Below are positions 1-11,600 of a DNA stretch of 64,000 bases, one piece after another. Positions within the stretch are counted from its first letter, which is position 1. Every line of letters starts with the position of its first letter. Below the pieces are notes generated by a model. The model was not told where the DNA came from, made no database searches, and saw only the letters and a program-made list of their open reading frames with translations. The stretch spans positions 496,001-560,000 of the forward strand of contig NW_026515495.1 of assembly GCF_014898815.1 (NCBI RefSeq). The letters run 5' to 3'. The stretch is from Panonychus citri (Eukaryota; Arthropoda; Arachnida; Trombidiformes; Tetranychidae). A program made the translations under genes and the position numbers.

Positions 1-464
1 TTGGATGTCGAAACAAGGGCAGATCAATGGCTTTTGAGTAAAACTCTATTGCTTGATGGCCTACAGTCTGGTACATGTATGAATCTAATTCATCAGCAGG
101 CCCTGCTATATAGTGGTAGTATAAAGCAAACAAGAGATAATGTAAATAGAGAGAGAGAAAGAGAGAAAGAGAAAAAAAGAAAAGAAAAACAATAAATCAG
201 CATAAAAATATCACCAAGAAATTTACCCATTTGGGGTTGTCATTTGTTATCAAGGAAATAAGATTTTGTTAAGTAGAGGAAAAAGTCAGGGTTACAAGGT
301 TGAATGAGAGAGAGAGAGAGAAAGAGAAGTTTAATGATCATACCTTGTTGATTAGCTGGAGGGTGTAAATTAAGAAGGCCAACCAGAGTATGACCATTTT
401 TAACACATTGCATTAAATTGTAGCATGAATCTTTACCACCACTTATTAGTCCAACAACTCTCAT
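1..464 (-). CDS. DPH6: Diphthine--ammonia ligase (DPH6/ATPBD4), 5' part, cut by window start
   Basis: Enzyme of the last step of diphthamide synthesis on elongation factor 2, amidating diphthine with ATP and ammonium in the cytosol. Two coding exons are visible: 464-344 (ATG at 464; a donor GTATGA follows at 343) and 102-1, which runs off the window; the intron is 103-343. Exon 1 opens with MRVVGLISGGKDSCYN, carrying the N-type ATP pyrophosphatase PP-loop SGGKDS that defines the family. Exon 2 reads DELDSYMYQTVGHQAIEFY, the conserved second block of DPH6. Phases agree (one base of a Gly codon in exon 1, two in exon 2). An upstream in-frame ATG at 485 would add seven residues, but family alignment favours 464. 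The gene is divergent from liprin-beta. Identification is by remembered family motifs; the rest of the gene lies outside the window. Confidence 0.9.
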
Positions 465-1746
465 GTTAGTATTTTGTTTTCTCACTTTTGATGTACAAAT
501 ATAAATATAAAATAAAAAATATTCACAATATTAAATTAAATGTGTTTACCTTGGTAGTTTTTTTTAGTTGATGACAGTTATTATGATGAGTGTGTGTGGT
601 GTGTTGAGTGTGTAAGAGAGTGGAATCCAGAAGCGCCAGAATTTAACAGTAATTCATGGTGAAACTAGAAAAAAAAGAGAGGGAATGAGTGAGAGAGAGA
701 GAGAGAGAGACACACAGGCGAGAAGAAGAAAAAAAAGAAAAAAATGAAGTGAGAGAGAAAGAGAGAAGAAATAATATAAAAAGAGGAAACAAAACCAAAG
801 AAAGAGAAATAGACAGAAGATGAGAGAGTGAGCGTAAAAACGGTTTTTCAATAAACTAAACCAATCCAGTTTTAACCATTGATGGATTATGGTGGAGACG
901 CTTCACCAAACTAAACAACAACGCAAAAGAAAATTAATTTTCATTAAATCAAATTATTTTTCTCTCTCTCTCTCTCTCTGTCACAATAATTGTATAAAAA
1001 ACTGATAACAAAGATAATCACCAATTAAGTTGATCGATTTTGTTTAAATTGTATTTTGTTTGGATTTTGAAAGAGCAACAAAAAAAAAGAATAGAATTTG
1101 TTTCAAAGATCAAATGGTTACCCAATTCTCGTTCTTTTCTCTACCAATTCAAAGGGTTTGTTTCTCTAAATTCTACAGAGAGAAAATTCCAATTACCGGT
1201 TACCATGACAACGACGGGGAAAAGAAGCACTGGTAATGTGAGTTCATCCCCTTTCTTTTTATTCTATTTACGCTTTCGGAGATTTTTACACTTTCCGATA
1301 TTTCGATATTGAGAAATTTTTCTCTTTTCTAATCAATTTTTCTTTTAACAACTTTAGTTAATGGTCACTTCGTTCAATTATCATCACCTTTTTTGGCTAC
1401 AGTTTGGAAAATGGAAGCAAAAAATTGAGTTTACGTTTTGTGTTGCGAAAAAAAGATTTTCATCTCTGTGATGATTTTCTGTAAATGGATCCGAGAATTG
1501 ATCAGATCCGATACCCGATTCCGGAGAAAACAATGAAAAGGTAAACAAATTTGATTTTAGAAAAAAAAAATTCTTTTTCATTAATTTTAATCATTTAATT
1601 TTGTGTTTCAAATTGTTGTTTCTTTTTAATTGTTTGTAATGAGATTAATCTTTTCCTTTCTAATTATGTTTTAGGTGTAAATTCTAATTGTCAACTGGTT
1701 TTTATTTTTTCCAATTGAATCGATTTTGTTTGTCAAGAAAAAAAAA
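465..1746. other. Divergent intergenic region, DPH6 / liprin-beta
   Basis: About 1.3 kb between two start codons on opposite strands, so it should hold both promoters and the 5' untranslated exons. It contains GA/CT microsatellites (about 691-710 and 961-979). A relatively complex stretch at 1030-1250 includes an ATG at 1207 followed by donor-like GGTAATGTGAGT. All three phases into the acceptor-like site before 1675 hit stops, so I read this as possible 5' UTR, not coding sequence. Confidence 0.5.
691..710. repeat. (GA)10 microsatellite
   Basis: Perfect GA dinucleotide run, one of many in the window; others lie at about 306-321, 29265-29294 and 57634-57656. It sits in the DPH6/liprin-beta promoter region. 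Confidence 0.9.
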
Positions 1747-3016
1747 ATGAATGATTGTGATCAATTGGCTCAAGCAGCTTCTAAACTTGACTACCTGTGG
1801 GTTGCTCGTTGGTTAGATGATATTGGTTTACCACAATTTAAAGAGAATTTTCTAAACACCAGGATTGATGGTTCACGATTACATAAATTAACTATTCAAG
1901 ATTTGATTCAATTAAACATTACCAATAAGCTACACTATTGTAGCATCAGAAGAGGTATACAAGTTTTAAGGGAGCAAAAATTTGAAGCCAATTGTTTGGA
2001 AAGACGATCTGTTTCTAATGATAAAATGGATGGAATCAATTATAATCCATCTTCTATTGCCTTATGGACTTCTCATCGAGTCATGGAATGGTTAAGATGT
2101 ATTGATCTCTCCGAATATACTTCAAGTTTAAGAGGTAGTGGTGTTCACGGTGCTCTTATCATTCATGAACCTGCATTTGATGCTGATCTGTTGGCTTCAC
2201 TTTTAGGAATTCCAAGTTCAAAATCTCTCCTAAGAAGATACATTTACACCAGTTTAAACAATTTAATTGGACCCGAACTTGTTCAGGTTAAAAAAGATTA
2301 TCGCTCAAAGAATTTATCTCCAATAATATCCACAAAAATATCTGTAAGTTGAAAGATTATTTTCTCAATTCTTTTTATGTGAAAAAAAATGATCTTAGAC
2401 TTTTGATCGTGTTTAATTGTGAGATAAATATGTATACTAAATCAATCGAAAGCTGATTAGATTACATATTACTGAATCTGTAATTCTTTTATCCAGTGAA
2501 ACCGATCAGAATAATCTTTCATTTCCTGCTTATTCTGTAACCATAAATAGTCGAGAGATTAAGCAGTGTGATTATTGTAATCTCATTTTCTTTTTCCAAT
2601 AATTATCCTGTAACAATCTCTCTTTCTCTCTCTCTCCATGTATTATTTATACAATTGAGTAGAAACAAAAAGATAACCTGAACAAATTGATGAACTTTTT
2701 GGTATCGGTAAAGTTATTCACAGTTTTCGTTAAACCGAAAAGTTAATTTGAGATTATTTTCATGGATTACTCGTTTTTCTTTCTCTCTTCTTCCACAACC
2801 ATTGAATAATTAATTATTAATTCTCTTCTTCCTTTACCATAGATTAAAACAAGTCGATTTAATTTACTGAAACGACGGAGTAAACCCGAATTCCAATCCA
2901 ATGAACTGGTCTGTCCAATGGTCAATTCCGTCGATAACACATCATGTCCAGTTCATCGTAAACCAAACACTCCTGTTAAAGTTAACAACGTTTCAAATGG
3001 TGATCACAACAATTAA
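1747..3016 (+). CDS. Short liprin-beta (PPFIBP-like) with two C-terminal SAM domains
   Basis: Liprin-beta is a scaffold that pairs with liprin-alpha at cell contacts and synaptic active zones. Exon 1 is 1747-2343 (phase 0, donor GTAAGT) and exon 2 is 2843-3016; together about 256 aa. Residues about 15-80 are a SAM domain starting WVARWLDDIGLPQFKENF, and about 100-165 another containing HRVMEWLRCIDLSEY and the liprin signature LRGSGVHGALII. The exon 2 product ends with a basic stretch (FNLLKRRSKPE) and LVCPM, as at the C-terminus of liprin-beta. Liprin-betas are normally much longer, with an N-terminal coiled coil and a third SAM domain; neither is seen upstream. The ATG at 1747 follows a run of A; a tcaag acceptor just before it would allow an unseen upstream exon. 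Family confident; completeness uncertain. Confidence 0.82.
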
Positions 3017-3993
3017 ATGGCATTTATATCAACAATATATTTATATATACAATATCAATTGTAAATTATTTTACTTCATTTTCCAAAAATTTATATTCAA
3101 CAATTAACTTAATTTATATATATAATCAATCACTTCAAAGGAAAGTCAAGAAAACTGTTATTTTATCAATAACTTTTAATTACACCACCAAAACACCAAA
3201 TTATTTGGTGATAAGTTTTAATTTGAAAACTTGATTATCAATATATTTTGATGAGAGAATCACTTATATATAAAAAAAAATAATATAACAACCTAAATGT
3301 AAACTTTGTCTTTATTGACAATTTGATTAACCAAAGAAATTAATTTTCCCCAATTAATTAAATGTCATATGAAATGATCAGAAATGTAATTGATTTTCAC
3401 TTTGAAAGTGTAAACAATATCGATCATCATCTTTACCCATCATATGTTTTAAACGCGTCACCAAATGTGAATACTGATTGTTTACATTAACCATTTAATC
3501 AACAATCAAATTGAATCAGCGATTGAAAATTAATATTGATTTTACCATTTAATCGTAAACAATGATGATTGAAAAACAAAAACGAAAACATAATCACAAG
3601 GACAATTAAATCTCGAGAATATACCTTTTTGTTTATCTAATTACTTTTAACTGATGTTGATTATAATCAATTGAAACAATCAATTGATTGATGATACTAA
3701 TCAAGGGAGGATGAGATCATAAGTGAGTTTTATCTGATCATCCTCATTAAAATTGTCTCCATGTTTATTAATTGTTGTCAGAGTGTTGGAAAAACATCAG
3801 ATAAATTCAAGTTTTACTCCAAACAATTTACAAATCAAATCAAATCAAACCTTCATTAGTTTACAATCACAATACCAAACAACTCAATCAATTTAAAATT
3901 TTCAATCTACAACTGATTTAACTTTAATTGTGTTAATTGTTTTTCTCACCCTTCATTTTATTAAAAGTTGATTCTCAAGCAATCAAGACAATT
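3017..3993. other. Intergenic, liprin-beta to ECH1
   Basis: AT-rich spacer with many TTAATTG/CAATTAA strings. It should hold the liprin-beta 3' UTR and the ECH1 promoter. No further coding exon seen. Confidence 0.6.
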
Positions 3994-6078
3994 ATGTCAT
4001 TTCTTAAAACCTTTGGTAAGTTAATTGTTTAATTATTTTCATTTTGTTCACCTTAATATTTCATGACAATTTAAATTTCTGTTTTAATTGTTCATTTGAT
4101 TACTAAATTAATTTGTTATTGTTTTGGCTGAAATTCACACTGATTGTCAAAAGATTCACAATTTGATTGATTTTGATACTAATTGTTGACTAAATTAGTT
4201 ATTATCGACTATTGATCCAACACTTGAGTGATTAATTGATAGTTAATTGCCATATCTTAATTGTTAAATTGATTCTATTTCCTATTATCTTAATTGTAGA
4301 CATTGTTTCACTTGTTTTTAGAGTTTCTAATTATTTGATTTTCATGTTAATTTTTTTTAAAACAATCGATGAATTAACTGATCTTGTTACTATGTGAAAA
4401 AAATTACAGTTAATTACGTTGATTTAACAATTTGCCGGAGAAAACCAGTCTCTTAATTGTGATTGATGATTCAGATGATTGTTGAACAGTTGATTTCAAG
4501 GTGACAATTAACTAGATTATCATGTTATTGTTTTTCTCGTTAAAAGGATTCCCCAACCTTGAAACTCTAATAATCTCATTTCAATTGGAATCAAAGAGAA
4601 AATCTGATTAACCATGATAATCACCTTTGATTTGATTGTCAAGCTCTCGCTTAGTAACTAGAGTAATAAATCATCTCAATCAATTTCTCATCAATGACAA
4701 TCAAAAAAACACCCAAATGATAATCAAGACCAAGGGTCACCCAACCGGACCAATTTACGAATCGATTCAAGTTATTTCTTCTCAGAGATTCTGAATAATA
4801 TTCAACAATAGAATAATAATAAATTTCAACAATCATCTAATCGCTAGACAATCAAATTAAATTAGTAAACAATTAGAAGGAAATAAAAATCTACAATTAG
4901 AATTACATTTTTTTCTCAACTTAGTTTGTATTCGAACCACTAGATGACATAAGTGTTTAGAACTGTCAACAAGTGAATATTTTGATTGTCGTTTTGATTG
5001 TTTCATCTTCTTTGTCTATGTGACCTCGTTTAATTAGACTAATTGTTTTGAATTCATTTGATTACGCAGCTTTAATTTCCCGTTTTTCTGGAAAAAAGTT
5101 AACCTCAAGTCGAAGTTTATCTTCTAAATCGATTCATGTTTCGAACTACGATTACGAGACACTTCAGGTGTCATCGCCTTGTGAGCACGTTCTTCACGTT
5201 GAACTACATCGATGTGACACCAAAAATGCTCTAAATAAGGAAATGTTCAGAGAATTATATGAATTATTTTGTCGAATTAACGATGATCAACATTGTCGAT
5301 CTGTTGTTCTAAGTGGATCTGGTAAACAGTTTTCCGTTGGCCTTGATTACAACGATATGACCGAAATGGTTGCCCAAATAAGAGGAACCTCACCTCGAAC
5401 TGCTGGAATGACCGATATCGCTCGTAAAGCAAAATATATCAGATCAATGATCTTATTGTTTCAAGATTCGTTTACAGTTTTGGAACAATGTTCAAAGCCA
5501 ATAATCGCAGCGATACATGGATCTTGTGTTGGCTCGGCTCTTGGACTAGTGGGTGCAACAGATATTCGTTACGCTTCCCAAGACGCTTATTTCCAGGTCA
5601 AAGAGATCGACACAGGAAGAGCACCAGACATGGGATTCTTACAGAGAGCTTCAAGAATCTCTGGCAATGAGAGTTATATTCGTGAGATGATTTTCACCGC
5701 AAGAAAAGTACCAGTCACCGAAGCGAAAGAGGTAATTTTATCAAAATCGAAACAACAATCGAATCAAATTTCGTGTAACCCAAACTGTTTTCCTATTTTC
5801 CTCAATTTTAGATGGGACTAGTTAGTAAAATATTTGCCGACGAAGAGTCAACGAAAAAAGCAGCCATTGAAACGGCTTCTTTGATTGCGACCAAAAGTCC
5901 AGTTGCCGTTCAGGGAAGTAAAATGTGCCTTCGATATTCACAAGATCATAATATCCAAGATGGACTCACACTAATGGCCAATTGGAATATGGCAATGCTA
6001 CAATCAGAGGATGTCGAAAATGCTGCCAAAGGCTGGAGAAAAGATTCTACCGAAGTTCCAAAATTTTCTGACCTGTAA
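3994..6078 (+). CDS. ECH1: Delta(3,5)-delta(2,4)-dienoyl-CoA isomerase-like (ECH1), crotonase fold
   Basis: Crotonase-superfamily isomerase that handles dienoyl-CoA intermediates of unsaturated fatty-acid beta-oxidation. Exons: 3994-4015, 5070-5731, 5812-6078; introns of 1054 and 80 nt; phases 1 and 0 agree; 316 aa. The tiny first exon (MSFLKTF) plus exon 2 gives an Arg/Ser/Lys-rich, acid-poor N-terminus (LISRFSGKKLTSSRSLSSK) typical of a mitochondrial presequence. Crotonase blocks follow: CoA-binding HRCDTKNALNKEMF, oxyanion-type SGSGKQFSVGLDYNDM, and HGSCVGSALGLVGATDIRY. The family acids equivalent to rat Glu196 and Asp204 are present (VKEID, APDMG), but the position matching rat Asp176 is Gly. 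The C-terminus is KFSDL, not the SKL peroxisomal signal of mammalian ECH1. Orthology is good; full activity is less certain because of the missing acid. Confidence 0.9.
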
Positions 6079-8565
6079 AATGAACGATGATGAGATGAAA
6101 TATCGATAATATAATGATAATATTTCATTCACGAAAATGTACAGAAAGATAAATATGATAATATTTTACATCTCATTAGGATCATCATCATTTCTCTCTC
6201 TCTCTCTCTCTCTCACCATCATCATCATCAATAGCAAGAAGCATCAATTACAATATTTACATGTTATCATGATAAACATGATGATCCATTGAATGAAACA
6301 AAATTAATGATTGTTGTATAAAGCTAATCATTAGTTGATAATTTATATCTTGTATAAATAACTTGATTATTGTGATGTTTTCATCAACCATAATCATCAT
6401 GGTTCTTGTTTTTTTTTGTTCATTGTTCATGAAAATAAAAAAAAATGATGTTCTCCTCATGATAATAGTAACAGTGACTGACAATTCAATGTTAATTTAC
6501 TTCTAATCATTACATCAACAATTATCTAATTGTTACCTTTGTAAATAAACGAGAGAAAATAAAAATTCTGGTTTCATGGTGAACTTTTTTTCTTCATGTT
6601 TTTTTTTGTTGTTGTTGTTCAATTCAAACAATCAGAGAGAAACAATTAATGAAGTAAAGTTAAATTGCTTTTCTAAATTCAATTGTAAAACTTTAATCAT
6701 GTTTATCTAATATTTACAATTTAATTGGTTTCATATTGTTAATCTGATTTTAAATGATAAAAGTATTATTACTCAAATGAATCAATAATTTTGGGTCTAA
6801 TTGAAAACCTACTGAGTAACTAAACAATTAGTTGATTGATTGTTTTCAATATGATAGCTATTGATTACCGTAGGTTAATTAATTGCATCACTTTGATTAT
6901 AATTATGATTTTGTTTTACTTTGTCAAAATGTTAATCAATGTAATCATGTTACCGGTGAGAAACAATTTAGATTTAGTAGTAACAATTAAAACTTTAAAT
7001 GACTCAACAGAAATTATCCCATTAGAATCAACCAACAGGCTTAATGACAATTAGAAAATAATGATAATCACAATTAAAAAAATTAACACCGTAACTAATT
7101 GATTAACATGATTTAATGTTCATCAGACACCAAATTAAACCCAAGACTTTTCATACCTCAGTTTTTAGGTAACAGTTTAATTAACTAAATTGTTGTCGAT
7201 TGTAAAGTTTATTGAACGAGCTCATAATTATCATATTTAATTAGTAACAATCTAAATTTATATAATTGTTCAAAAATCCCAAAGACAATTAAGGAAGTAG
7301 AAGTGAAAATTAATTGTAAAGAGTAATAATAATCTCGTTAATTGTGGTAACCGAAATTCAATTGAAAAGTTTGTTTTTTATTTCTCGTTTTCATTGATTG
7401 AACTTTTATCACTTTCGATTGGAAGACAATCAATTAATTGTATTTTATTGATTAGTTTAATTAATCATTTGACTTTGATTTACCCTTGTGAAGACATAAA
7501 CAATTAAGATAATCAATGAAGATACATTATAAAATTGATTGTCTTTCAATAGGCCTAATCAAAGGTAAAAATTGATTAACAATCTTGATCAATGGTAAAT
7601 TAAAGTTGAATAATTGAATTGGTTAATTATTATGAATAATCAGACAACCAAATTAAATTAGCAAGAGATTAATTGTTATTTAAAACGTTTAATTAGAAAC
7701 AATTACCTGAACCTTACTCTTAGATGATTAAACCATTATTTTGTTAATTGTGATTAACAAATTATCATGTCTCTTGGGGTTGATTAATGATAGAAGGTTC
7801 CTCTGATGATTTAATTTCTGGAAAATTGATTAAATCAATCAGTTAATTTGTTGATTAAATTCAATCATTATCTTATATATACATAATTGATTTATCATTA
7901 AGCTCATTGGGATTGATAGTTTCCTTTATAATCAAATTATAATCATTTAAAAGATTAACAATTTAGTCAAACCAAACAATATAAAAACTGATCTTGATTG
8001 TCAGGGGCAATTAGGACGAAATGATTAAGATAATTAAATCAACGTCCATGATAATGTTAATTGTCCTGCAAACATTTGACCCTTGGAACTATTTTTAAAA
8101 ACAATTTATTTCCAAATAGATTAAGATGAGCAAAGATTATCCTCTTATCCCCATTGTCTTACTATTCTGAATCAACTCATCCATCTCACTCTCTCACTCT
8201 CTCTCACTCTCACTCTTTCTCTCTTTCTCCCTCTCATCTTTTCATCCTCCTCTCACTTTCTTCCTCGTCATCACTACATTTCTCCTCTCTCTCTCTCTCT
8301 CTCCCACATCTACAGCGCATCATTTATCTATTCATTACCCAACTTATCATCATCATCCAACAACTTTTATTGTTACCATTGTGAAGATACAAATGATTAC
8401 ATAATTATCATCATCATAGTCTTAATTAATTTTAGAGTGACTATAATTAACGTTTAATCCTCGTGAACTTAAACATACTCAGTTAATCGTGAAAGCAACA
8501 ACAACAAAAAAGGATAATCAGAAACTCATCATCATTTTTATCACCATCATAATCTCATTAATTGA
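6079..8565. other. Intergenic, ECH1 to JHBP-alkaline phosphatase
   Basis: About 2.5 kb of AT-rich DNA. A CT tract lies at about 6192-6212, and a strongly pyrimidine-rich block at about 8170-8320 produces a Ser/Leu-rich spurious ORF. No exon with family similarity or plausible codon pattern seen. Confidence 0.55.
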
Positions 8566-8573
8566 TATATAAA
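8566..8573 (+). promoter_or_regulatory. TATA box candidate of the JHBP-alkaline phosphatase gene
   Basis: TATATAAA lies 53 nt before the ATG at 8626. That leaves room for a start site near 8596-8600 and a short leader. In AT-rich DNA this motif alone is weak evidence; position is the main support. Confidence 0.4.
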
Positions 8574-8625
8574 TATTGAATAACAAATCAACTTAATTCA
8601 TATTCAATTCACCACAGAAACAAAA

Positions 8626-11600
8626 ATGTTTCAATCAAACGGGTTAATCGTTACAATTAGTTTAATCCTAATTTTAGTAAACAATTCATATGGATCACCT
8701 TTATCATCTTCATCCTCATCAATTGATTTAACCAATGTTTTTAATAAATGTTTACACACACATGAAGTAGTCACTTTATCATCTCAAGTTAAATTGTCAC
8801 CACTTTTATCATGTAATCGTGACTTTTTCAATGTTGTCCTTAATGATACAACCATCCATGGACTCAATGATTATAAATTGTCACCATTTAAACGAGTATC
8901 CAAAGGTAAGAATCAAATTCATTTAATTTCTCACAAATCATCTTACTGATTGTTGCTCCTCAAGGTGTGTCTCCTTTGAAGATTTCATGGAAATCCAAGA
9001 CTTTCTCTCTCTCTCCTGAATAAATTCACATTGTTGACTATTAAACAATCAACATGACTGAATATTCATCATTAACTATTCATGAAATTTACTACACCCA
9101 ATCATGGTGAATATCAGCTCGTTTACATGGGCATTAACCTAAGTTTTGAAAGTTGTACAAGATTTTCTGGTTTCTATGTTAATTATTATTGAAATTATCA
9201 TAGATCTTGAAAAGAAACTTAATTTCAGCTCTTCTAGCAATTAGCTAATTCTGAATATTTTGAGACAAATTGACCGTTCCCATGTTATTTAAACTCTCAG
9301 ATAAAATAACCTAAGATTAGCAGTTTGGCTTGAGCTCAAATGCTTCTAGAATCAATATTCACACTGAACTACAAAGTAAAAATAAGATGAATGACCTTAG
9401 TTGAACCTCTTAAACTAATTGACCTTAGGTCAGATTACAAGATGATTGATAAGAAAGAATAAAATTTTGATTATAAAAACATAAACAAACACACTAAACC
9501 AGAGAGATGCAAAGTTAATTAACTAATTAACAAGCAAATTGTTTCCATATGAGTGTTTAAAATAATCTCAACAATCGTAATCCAAACGACCGAAGATTAA
9601 ATTGTTTAAATATCAATACAATCAACGGTAGAAATCAATGAATCGGTTAAATCAATTACAGAACTAGAAAATTGTCCATTAAATTAGTCACTAATCATTG
9701 CGAGATTATAATCAAAGTTTTTCTGTTCATCTTTATCGAATTGCTAATCAATTGATTAAACTAATTGTGTAATTTTTTACCCTTGTTCCTTTCTAATCAA
9801 TTCTGAACAATTGACAGATAAATATGAAGCAACCATGGATATACCAGCGATCGCAATTAAAGCAAATTATCATATCAACGGCCCAGTTGCCCTCATGTTC
9901 CCGGTTCATGGTACAGGAACAGTGGAAATGAATTATGTCAACATTTCGATCAATCTTGACGTAAAGAAATCAATTGAAAACGACCATGTGATTCTCAACG
10001 TTGATAAGATTGATTTTCATAATCACGGCTACGAAGTGATTAACGGTAAACAAACGGTTGATAATAAAGCCGATCATTTGGATCGAGGTTTCCAAGAATC
10101 ATTTGGACGTGTCATTTTCTGGCAAGTATTCAAATCGTTACGAGAGGAACCAGAATTCAATTCATCGGTTAACTGTTTGGAAGAGTCAATTCAATCGGAT
10201 GAATTGCTGAACAATTTAAGCTACAATCATGATGAAAATAAGGCGATCCAATTGAACGATGGTCATGTTGTTGAGATTATCCCGATTCAGAGTGAATCCC
10301 ATCATCCGTCAATCTATTCAGTTAACGAAGGGTATTCCCGTTCAAAGAGAGACACACCAGCCCAATTACCTTTCGTAAGTTAATTCCGTTGATTGTTATT
10401 ACTTTGCCGTGAAGGAATTTTCTTCTCCCATCATAATTAACACAGAAATTAAATTGAATCTTGTTGATAATTGTTACAACTCTCTCACACACACCCATCA
10501 GAAACAGTAACTAATATGATGTTACAATTTAAATGTCTTACAATTTATGGTTAATTTACTGTAATTTACTTTTAATTGTAATCTATTTATTATCCTAAAT
10601 TCAAGGTTTAATTGTCATCTTGTTAAGATAAAATCAAAGTTTCCATTGTCATCACATTTAGATGTCAAAATGATACAACAATCAACACTCATATACAAAT
10701 GTATAGCTGATTAACAGTTGATTGTTCAGTTTATCATGACCGTGGAAATATAAATAGTTTACAGTTTAGTTTAATCAGTTAACCGACTAATTTAATTGTT
10801 TAATCAATGACTGATTGTTTATCAATTTTCTCTTTTCCGTTGATTAGATTCCGGAAAATGAATTCAAAGAGTCGCACTGGTACAATAACGCTAAAGCTGA
10901 TTTGGAATCATTGATCAACTTTAAAAAGAATGAAAAAGTTGCGAAAAATGTTATTCTCTTTATCGGAGATGGAATGGGAATTTCGACTCTAACTGCAGCT
11001 CGAATTTTGAAAGAACAACTAAATGGTGGACCAGGAAACGGAAACAAATTGTTCTTCGAGGAATTTCCTGAATCAGCATTGATTAAGGTAAAGAAATTGG
11101 ATATTCACGGAACAAGAACTTTTTTTTTCGAAATCTTCTAATTTGTTTTCTTTTTTTATCATCATCGTCATGTTTAGACTTTCAATCTTGATAGACAAAC
11201 ACCCGATTCAGCAGGAACTGCGACCGCGTTTACTTGTGGAATCAAAGCTAATTATGGAACCCTTGGTGTTTCCGGAAGGATATTTAGAACTGAGAAAGAT
11301 TGTAAAGTAATTGCCGAAAATGGTGTTCCATCAATTTTCACTTGGGCTCAAGCGGCGGGTAAAGCGACCGGAATTGTAACAACAACTCGAATCACTCATG
11401 CTACACCGGCGGCGGGTTATTCTCATGTCGCTAATAGAGATTGGGAAAGTGACACTGATACACAAAAATTTGGAGCAAATTGTAAAGATATTGCAAGACA
11501 ATTGGTTGAAGATTCTCCTGGTAATAAGTTGAATGTTATCATGGGAGGTGGATGGAGGTCATTTGCTGGTCCAAATGTTACCGATCCAACTGCTTCCGCC

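Noticed and set aside
8154..8384. 76-aa Ser/His/Leu-rich ORF
   Set aside because: Comes from a TC-rich tract; starts with TTG and has no family features.
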